Below are positions 58,529 through 64,000 of a stretch of 64,000 nt of DNA, in pieces. Origin of the DNA: Actinomycetospora sp. NBRC 106378 (GTDB lineage: Bacteria; Actinomycetota; Actinomycetes; Mycobacteriales; Pseudonocardiaceae); NCBI RefSeq assembly GCF_030269685.1, contig NZ_BSTT01000007.1:186001-250000 (forward strand), written 5' to 3'. Within the stretch, counting starts at the first letter, position 1, and each line of letters opens with the position of its first letter. Made by a program: the position numbers and the translations under genes. The notes under the pieces are model-generated. The model did not search any database. It was not told where the DNA came from and worked only from the letters and a program-made list of their open reading frames with translations.

Positions 58529-60895
58529 GTGTCGACGACGCTGCCCGCACCGGCCGACGAGTCCGCCGACCTCGACGTGCTGCGGGACGTCGAGCGCCGC
58601 GTGCTCTGGCTCTCCACCGCGATCGTCGACCACGCCAACCGCGTCCGGTCCTCGACGGGCGGGGTGAAGGTCGGGGGCCACCAGGCGTCGTCGGCGTCGA
58701 TCGTCTCGATCATGACGTCGCTGTGGTTCGGCGCCCTGCGCCCGGAGGACCGCGTCTCGGTCAAGCCGCACGCCTCGCCCGTCCTGCACGCGATCAACCA
58801 CCTGCTGGGGCGCCTCGACGCGCGCTACCTGACGACGCTGCGGGAGCAGGGCGGGCTGCAGTCCTACCCGTCGCGCTCGAAGGACCCCGACCCCGTCGAC
58901 TACTCCACCGGCTCCGTCGGCATCGGCGCCACCGCCCCGATCTGGGGGGCCATCGCCCGCCGGTACGCCCACGGACTCGGCACGCGGGCGGGCACCGGCC
59001 GGCAGTTCTCGCTGGTCGGCGACGCGGAGCTCGACGAGGGCGCCGTCTGGGAGGCCGTCCTCGACCCGATCGTCCGCGAGCTCGGCGAGGTCACCTGGAT
59101 CGTCGACTTCAACCGCCAGTCGCTCGACCGCGTCGTCCCGGACATCTCCGTCACCCGTCTGCAGGGCCTGTTCGAAGCAGCCGGGTGGCAGGTCATCACC
59201 GTCAAGTACGGCCGTCTGCTCACCGACCTCTACGCCCGGGAGGGCGGCGAGGCGCTGCGCCGCCGCATCGACACAATGTCGAACCCGGAGTACCAGCGCC
59301 TGCTGCGGTGCAGCGCCGCGGAGCTGCGCGAGCGGCTGCCGCAGTCGTCGGAGGACCATCCCGACGACGGGGCCGCGATCGGCTCGCTGCTCGGCGAGAT
59401 CGACGACGACGAGGTCCACGCCGCCATCCGCAACCTCGGGGGACACGACCTCGGCGCCCTGCTCGACGCCTACGGCCGCATCGACGACACCCGCCCTACG
59501 GTGATCTTCGCCTACACCGTCAAGGGCTACGGCCTGGCCACCCAGGGGCACCCGCAGAACCACTCCTCGCTGCTCTCCGAGGACCAGATGCGCGAGCTCG
59601 CCACGTGGGCCGGCACCGACCTCGACGAGCCGTGGGCGGCGCTCTCCCCCGACTCGGCCGCCGCGCGCCTGTGCGCGGACACGGCGACCCGGCTCGCCCG
59701 TCCCGACGAGACCGAGCGCCGCGGCTCCCGGCCCGCGAGCCAGGACCACGGGCCGGCGGAGCTGCCCGAGGTACCGACCGACGTCGGGCGGACCCCGACC
59801 GGCACGGGCACCACCCAGCAGGCCCTCGGCCGCGCGCTGCTCGACCTCACCCGCTCCGCCCCGGACGCTGCCCGGCGCGTGGTGACCTGCTCCCCCGACG
59901 TCGCGAGCTCGACCAACCTCGGCGGCTGGCTGAACAAGGTCGGGTCGTGGTCGCCGCGCGAACGTCGCGACTGGTTCGAGGACGACGCCGAGACGATCCT
60001 GCACTGGAAGGAACGGCCCACCGGGCGGCACATCGAGCTCGGGATCGCCGAGACCAACCTCGTCGGGCTGCTCGGCGAGCTCGGGGCGACCTGGTCGCGC
60101 TGGGGCGAGCCGCTCCTGCCGATCGGGGTGCTCTACGACCCGTTCGTCGCCCGCGCCCTCGAGCCCTGGGCGTTCGGGATGTACGCGGGCGGCCAGTCGA
60201 TCCTCGTCGGCACCCCGTCCGGGGTGTCGCTCGCGCCCGAGGGCGGGGCGCACCAGTCGATCACCACCCCGTCGATCGGGCTGGAGCAGCCGGGCTGCAC
60301 CGCGTTCGAGCCCGCCTTCGCCGTCGAGGTGACCTGGTGCCTGCTCGACGGGCTCGGCCGCCTGGGCCGGCCCGACGGCTCGTCGACCTACCTGCGGCTC
60401 TCGACCCGGCCGGTCGACCAGTCGATCGCGGCGGTGCCCGACGACGCGGCCGCCCGCGAGCGACGCCGGCGCCAGGTGGTGGGCGGCGGCTACCTGCTGC
60501 GGCGCAGCGAGCGGCGCCCGCAGGTGACGATCGCGGCGATGGGCGCCGTCGTCCCGCAGGCGTGCGAGGCCGCCGAGCGGCTCGACGCGCTCGGACACCC
60601 GGCCGACGTCGTCGTCGTGACCAGCGGGGACCTGCTCTTCCGGGCCCTCGACACCGGCGACCGGGCCGTGCTGGACGCGGCCCTCCCGGCGGACCGCGCG
60701 GCGCCGCTCGTCACGGTGCTCGACGGGCACCCGCACACGCTGGCGTTCCTCGCGGGCGTCCACCGGGTGCGGGCGAAGCACCTGGGCGTGCGGACCTTCG
60801 GCCAGTCGTCCGACCTCGCCGACGCCTACGCCGCGCACGGCATCGACGCCGACGGGATCGTGACGGCGGGGCTGGAGTGTGCCGAAGGCTCGTGA
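58529..60895 (+). CDS. AceE-like thiamine diphosphate enzyme (transketolase / PDH-E1 type)
   Basis: A 788-aa ThDP enzyme like single-chain pyruvate dehydrogenase E1: GGVKVGGHQASSAS, EDRVSVKPHASPVLHAINHLLG, GGLQSYPSRSKDPDPVDYSTGSVGIGATAP, the ThDP motif GDAELDEG...DFNRQSLD, then a transketolase pyrimidine-binding domain (GIAETNLVGLLGELG) and a C-terminal TK domain. Shorter than AceE (near 900). No E2 or E3 genes lie nearby, so it may act on its own as an oxidative or non-oxidative 2-oxoacid enzyme. The start (GTG 58529 with GGAGGAG close upstream; GTG 58496 alternative) is uncertain. The stop is in palindrome copy E. Confidence 0.84.
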   Translation: MSTTLPAPADESADLDVLRDVERRVLWLSTAIVDHANRVRSSTGGVKVGGHQASSASIVSIMTSLWFGALRPEDRVSVKPHASPVLHAINHLLGRLDARYLTTLREQGGLQSYPSRSKDPDPVDYSTGSVGIGATAPIWGAIARRYAHGLGTRAGTGRQFSLVGDAELDEGAVWEAVLDPIVRELGEVTWIVDFNRQSLDRVVPDISVTRLQGLFEAAGWQVITVKYGRLLTDLYAREGGEALRRRIDTMSNPEYQRLLRCSAAELRERLPQSSEDHPDDGAAIGSLLGEIDDDEVHAAIRNLGGHDLGALLDAYGRIDDTRPTVIFAYTVKGYGLATQGHPQNHSSLLSEDQMRELATWAGTDLDEPWAALSPDSAAARLCADTATRLARPDETERRGSRPASQDHGPAELPEVPTDVGRTPTGTGTTQQALGRALLDLTRSAPDAARRVVTCSPDVASSTNLGGWLNKVGSWSPRERRDWFEDDAETILHWKERPTGRHIELGIAETNLVGLLGELGATWSRWGEPLLPIGVLYDPFVARALEPWAFGMYAGGQSILVGTPSGVSLAPEGGAHQSITTPSIGLEQPGCTAFEPAFAVEVTWCLLDGLGRLGRPDGSSTYLRLSTRPVDQSIAAVPDDAAARERRRRQVVGGGYLLRRSERRPQVTIAAMGAVVPQACEAAERLDALGHPADVVVVTSGDLLFRALDTGDRAVLDAALPADRAAPLVTVLDGHPHTLAFLAGVHRVRAKHLGVRTFGQSSDLADAYAAHGIDADGIVTAGLECAEGS

Positions 60896-60931
60896 GCACT
60901 AATCCGTGCTCCAGCACGGATTAGTGCTCAC
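60892..60931. repeat. Dispersed palindrome family 2, copy E
   Basis: Two perfect 19-nt arms (60892-60910, 60913-60931) with a 2-nt centre. It lies between the convergent AceE-like gene, whose TGA stop is in the left arm, and the small secreted protein gene. The right flank CGCGAAGCGCACCTC matches the flank of copy D read on the other strand. Confidence 0.88.
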
Positions 60932-60948
60932 CTGCGCGAAGCGCACCT

Positions 60949-61230
60949 CTATTCGAACGGGCCGTCCTTGACCAGGCCGCCGGCCGGGCCCTCGGCGTAC
61001 CGGTAGTCGGCGTCCGGCACCTTCGTCTCGGTGCCGTCGGCACCCTGGGGGCGGTTGCCGTCCACGTTCGACGCGTCCTGGCTCTGGGCCAGGAGGTCCG
61101 AGCCGATCGCGGACACGGCGGTCACGGCCTGGAGGGGGCTCTGGCTCTCGTCGGCCTGCGCCACGCCCGCGAGCAGCGGGAGGGTGGCGCCGGCGAGCCC
61201 GAGCGCGGCGAGCGGCTTGCGGAGGGACAC
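60949..61230 (-). CDS. Small secreted protein, 93 aa
   Basis: Not recognised. A signal peptide VSLRKPLAALGLAGATLPLLAGVAQA is followed by a mature, polar region of about 65 residues with no cysteine (DESQSPLQAVTAVSAIGSDLL, then a Gly/Asp/Asn-rich tail). GTG at 61230 with GGAG upstream. It is 23 nt after the iron-sulfur subunit gene of the molybdenum hydroxylase, so likely cotranscribed with it. Confidence 0.68.
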   Translation of the reverse strand: MSLRKPLAALGLAGATLPLLAGVAQADESQSPLQAVTAVSAIGSDLLAQSQDASNVDGNRPQGADGTETKVPDADYRYAEGPAGGLVKDGPFE

Positions 61231-61253
61231 GGGTGCTCCTGGTTCTCTCGGGG

Positions 61254-61733
61254 TCACATCTTCTCCGCGCCGGCCTTGATGGCCTCGCGGATGCGGTTGT
61301 AGGTGCCGCAGCGACAGATGTTGCGCAGCTCCTCGATCGCGGCGTCGTCGACCTCGCGGCCCTCCGCCCGGCACTGCCGGACCTTGGCGACCGCGGCCAT
61401 GATCTGGCCCGGCTGGCAGTAGCCGCACTGCGCGACGTCGTTGTCGATCCACGCCTGCTGCATCGGGTGCAGGTCGCCGCCGGGCGCGGTGTCGGCGAGC
61501 CCCTCGATCGTGGTGACCTCGTCGGTCGGCTTGACCGCCCCGACCGGCACCGAGCAGGGGTTGAACGCCTTGCCGTTGATGTGGCTCGTGCACGCCTTGC
61601 AGACGTTGATGCCGCAGCCGTACTTGGGGCCGGTGACCCCGAGCAGGTCGCGGATGACCCACAGGAGGCGGACGTCGTCCTCGACCTCGACGTCCACCGT
61701 CTCGCCGTTGAGCTTGAAGGTGTGGTTGGGCAT
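61254..61733 (-). CDS. (2Fe-2S)-binding subunit of a molybdenum hydroxylase (IorA type)
   Basis: A 159-aa electron-transfer subunit. The plant-type ferredoxin cluster is bound by YGCGINVCKACT and NPCSVP, and the second cluster by QCGYCQPGQI and NICRCGTYNRI: all eight cysteines are present. This two-domain form pairs with a molybdopterin subunit in isoquinoline 1-oxidoreductase and related N-heterocycle or aldehyde hydroxylases. ATG at 61733, 13 nt after the large-subunit stop. Confidence 0.93.
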   Translation of the reverse strand: MPNHTFKLNGETVDVEVEDDVRLLWVIRDLLGVTGPKYGCGINVCKACTSHINGKAFNPCSVPVGAVKPTDEVTTIEGLADTAPGGDLHPMQQAWIDNDVAQCGYCQPGQIMAAVAKVRQCRAEGREVDDAAIEELRNICRCGTYNRIREAIKAGAEKM

Positions 61734-61746
61734 GCGGGTCTCCTCG

Positions 61747-64000
61747 TCAGAACGTGGTCTCGAGGCCGTTGACCGGCGACGGCGGCACGGGCGGGGACGT
61801 CGGGTAGGGCGTGAAGGGCAGCGGGTCCTTGTGGTCCAGCGGGAAGTAGCTCGGCGTCTTCCCGGTGGCCCGCACGTAGGCGCAGGCGATCGCGCCGCAC
61901 GTCGCGGCGACGCCGAACTCGCCGACTCCCCCGGGTTCCGGCGCGTCGGAGTCGTCGACGACGATGATGTTCATCTCCGGCGGGGTGTTCCACTGCCGGG
62001 TGTAGAAGTAGTTGTCCCAGCTCGCCTCGACGAAGTGGCCGTCGGTGAGGTGCAGGCTGGAGGTCAGCGTCATCGCCAGCGCGTCGTTGATCCCGCCCAT
62101 CATCTGGGCGCGGACGCCCCGCGGGTTGATGACGAGGCCGACGTCGACGACGTAGGTCACCTTGGTGACGCGGGGGCCGGTGCGGGCCGAACGGATCTCG
62201 CGGTTGACCGTCTCCGGGCGGCAGTCGAGCTCGACGACCGCGCAGGCCACGCCCTTGTACTCGACGTGCATGCCGATGCCCTGGGCGGTGCCGTCGGCCA
62301 TCGACTTCCCCCAGTCCGCCTCCTTCGCGGCCCGGTCGACGACCTTCTTCCAGCGCTCGAGCTTGGTGAACTCGCTCCGGAACTCGTACGGGTCCTTGCC
62401 CATCCGTGCGGCGATCCGGTCGACCATCAGCTCACGCGCCGTCGCCACGTCCGGGGAGTAGATGTTGCGCATCGAGCTGGTGTTGAAGCGCATGTCGACC
62501 TCGCTGAGGAAGTTCGTCGACACACCGAAGTTGTAGGGCGTCACCTGCGTGGTCACGAAGATGCTCTCGGAGACCGTGAGGTTCCCGCCGGGCACCTTCT
62601 GCGCCGTTGCCGTGATCGCCTCGGACAGGCCGGGATTGACCTCGGTCGCCACGCTGGTGTGCCGGATCTCGAAGCTCGACACCGCGTCGCCGGTGACGTT
62701 CGCGCGGATGCGCGTCGTGGCCATCGGGTGGACCCGGCCCTGCCGCGAGTCGTCGGAGCGGGTCCACATGAGCTTCACCGGCTTGCCCATGGCCTGCGAG
62801 ACCTCGGCGGCCTCGAGCGCAGCGTCGTAGAAGAGCTTGCGACCGAACGAGCCGCCGCCCTCCATGACGTGGAAGGTGACCGCGTTCTGCGGGATCCCGA
62901 GCTTGCGCGCGATGTCGTTCTGCGCGGCGATGGGGCTCTTGGCCGGCCCCCAGATCGTGGCGCTGTTCGCGCGGACGTCGGCGATGGCGCAGTTGGTCTC
63001 GAGCGAGGAGTTGCTGCGGAAGTAGAAGACGTGCTCGCTCTCGAGGGTCGTCCCGAGCCCCTTCGGCGCGGCGAGCGGCAGCTCCCCGCGGCGGAGCTTG
63101 CGCAGGACCGACTCGTCGTCCTCCCCCGACACCGTGCCGGCCGCCCAGGTGACCTCGAGGGCGTTCACGGCGTCGATGCACTGGCCGTAGGTCTTCGCCC
63201 GCACGGCCACGCCGGTGCCGACCTTGACCACGTCGGTGACGCCGGGCATGGCCCGGATCGCTGCCAGGTTGCCGACCGAGCGGGGGAACCCGTTGAGGTC
63301 GGGCGCGCGGCAGATGACGGTGGGCAGCGCGTCCGGGATCTTCAGGTCGGTCGTGAACTTCTTCTTGCCCGTCACCATGGCCAGGGCGTCGGACTTGGTC
63401 CGGGCCTTGCCGATGACGGTGAACTTCTCGCGGTCCTTGAGCACCACGTTCGCGGCCTCGGTGACGGGGGCCGCCGCCTTCGTGGTGAGGTCGCCGAAGG
63501 GCAGGGACTTCCCGTTCGGGCCGGTGATGAGGCCCTGGCGGCTCGTGAGGACCGAGACGTCCTGGTCGAGCTCGTTGGCGGCCGCCCCGAGGAGACGGCC
63601 CTGGGCCAGCGCCGCCGCGACCCGGATCGGGGTGTAGGTGCTGAAGGTGGTGCTGGAGCCGCCGGTGAGCTGGTTGAACACCAGCTCCGGCCGGGCGTCG
63701 GCGAGGGTGACCACGACCTGGTCGGGGTCGAGGTTCATCTCCTCGGCGATGATCATCTGCGTCGAGGTGATGATGCCCTGGCCGTTCTCCGACCGTGGGA
63801 TCGCGAAGGAGACCGTGCCGTCCTTGTTCACCTTGACGGTGATGAGGTTGGCGGTCGGCCGCGCGCTGTCCCGGATGACGTCGAGCAGGTCGTAGAGCTC
63901 GGCGGGCTGCGGGGCCGAGGGCAGGGCCACGGCCGACGCGTCCGGCACCGAGTCGAACAGCGTCTGGCGACCGATCTCGGCGGCGGTGACCAGCACCGGC
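61747..64000 (-). CDS. Molybdopterin-binding hydroxylase large subunit (IorB type), 5' end outside window
   Basis: The last ~750 residues of an aldehyde oxidase/xanthine dehydrogenase-type subunit. Cofactor loops seen are SENGQGIITSTQMIIAEEMNL, QLTGGSSTTFSTYTPIRVAAA, EGGGSFGRKLFYDAALEAAEVSQA, and the C-terminal catalytic Glu in GGVGEFGVAATCGAIACA. With the IorA-type subunit downstream it should hydroxylate an N-heteroaromatic ring or aldehyde using water. No FAD subunit is seen, typical for the IorAB type. The N-terminus, which usually carries a twin-arginine signal, lies beyond the right edge. Confidence 0.9.
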   Translation of the reverse strand, partial: PVLVTAAEIGRQTLFDSVPDASAVALPSAPQPAELYDLLDVIRDSARPTANLITVKVNKDGTVSFAIPRSENGQGIITSTQMIIAEEMNLDPDQVVVTLADARPELVFNQLTGGSSTTFSTYTPIRVAAALAQGRLLGAAANELDQDVSVLTSRQGLITGPNGKSLPFGDLTTKAAAPVTEAANVVLKDREKFTVIGKARTKSDALAMVTGKKKFTTDLKIPDALPTVICRAPDLNGFPRSVGNLAAIRAMPGVTDVVKVGTGVAVRAKTYGQCIDAVNALEVTWAAGTVSGEDDESVLRKLRRGELPLAAPKGLGTTLESEHVFYFRSNSSLETNCAIADVRANSATIWGPAKSPIAAQNDIARKLGIPQNAVTFHVMEGGGSFGRKLFYDAALEAAEVSQAMGKPVKLMWTRSDDSRQGRVHPMATTRIRANVTGDAVSSFEIRHTSVATEVNPGLSEAITATAQKVPGGNLTVSESIFVTTQVTPYNFGVSTNFLSEVDMRFNTSSMRNIYSPDVATARELMVDRIAARMGKDPYEFRSEFTKLERWKKVVDRAAKEADWGKSMADGTAQGIGMHVEYKGVACAVVELDCRPETVNREIRSARTGPRVTKVTYVVDVGLVINPRGVRAQMMGGINDALAMTLTSSLHLTDGHFVEASWDNYFYTRQWNTPPEMNIIVVDDSDAPEPGGVGEFGVAATCGAIACAYVRATGKTPSYFPLDHKDPLPFTPYPTSPPVPPSPVNGLETTF

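Overview
The window reads as a chromosomal segment of a very GC-rich actinobacterium, most likely of the Pseudonocardiaceae (Pseudonocardia or Actinomycetospora type). Four things suggest this. Third codon positions are almost all G or C. There is an SsgA-like protein. The ruvC-ruvA-ruvB / yajC-secD-secF-apt / rel block has the usual actinobacterial order. Many genes have no ribosome binding site and begin 7-9 nt after a TAnnnT -10 box (leaderless starts). The genus is inferred. I saw no rRNA, tRNA, insertion sequence or phage gene.

Layout. 0-10 kb: the N-terminus of acetyl-CoA synthetase, a MalY-type lyase, pyruvate kinase, an AI-2E family exporter, an SsgA-like protein, a repeat-rich surface protein, a CGNR regulator divergent from an MFS exporter, and an NTF2-fold protein. 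10-15 kb: a four-gene CoA-thioester operon (acyl-CoA dehydrogenase, BadH-like dehydrogenase, CoA ligase, unusual crotonase) divergent from a TetR regulator, which looks like degradation of an alicyclic or related acid. 15-27 kb: the housekeeping core (rel, a FUSC transporter fusion, apt, secF, secD, yajC, ruvB, ruvA, ruvC). 27-40 kb: many small genes, several for repair or stress: an AlkB-like dioxygenase under a perfect SOS box, acylphosphatase, an AlkZ-like glycosylase running in frame into a CsbD stress protein, a D-amino-acid oxidase, a UDG-like protein, a cluster of unrecognised proteins, a Nudix hydrolase, DoxX and two tandem diguanylate cyclases.

40-48 kb: a tightly coupled minus-strand operon (CodA-like deaminase, ABC ATPase, permease, lipoprotein, FAD oxidase, creatininase family) divergent from an XRE-cupin regulator. 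It should import and break down a small cyclic nitrogen compound. 48-64 kb: accessory metabolism, with a deaminase-like protein missing metal ligands, a quinone-oxidoreductase-like dehydrogenase, an FMN reductase / RibB-like / aldehyde dehydrogenase operon, divergent GntR and AraC regulators, a RutA-like flavin monooxygenase, a DUF885 peptidase, an orphan AceE-like enzyme, and a molybdenum hydroxylase pair at the right edge.

Two dispersed repeat families run through the window. One is a long palindrome whose stem has changed in a paired way between copies, found in five places and supplying the stop codon of four genes. The other is a 38-41 bp element, in four gaps, built from two GGNAGGAA-type boxes. 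The palindrome family, the crotonase operon and the lesion-bearing enzyme paralogs at 48-52 kb are the best candidates for undescribed biology.
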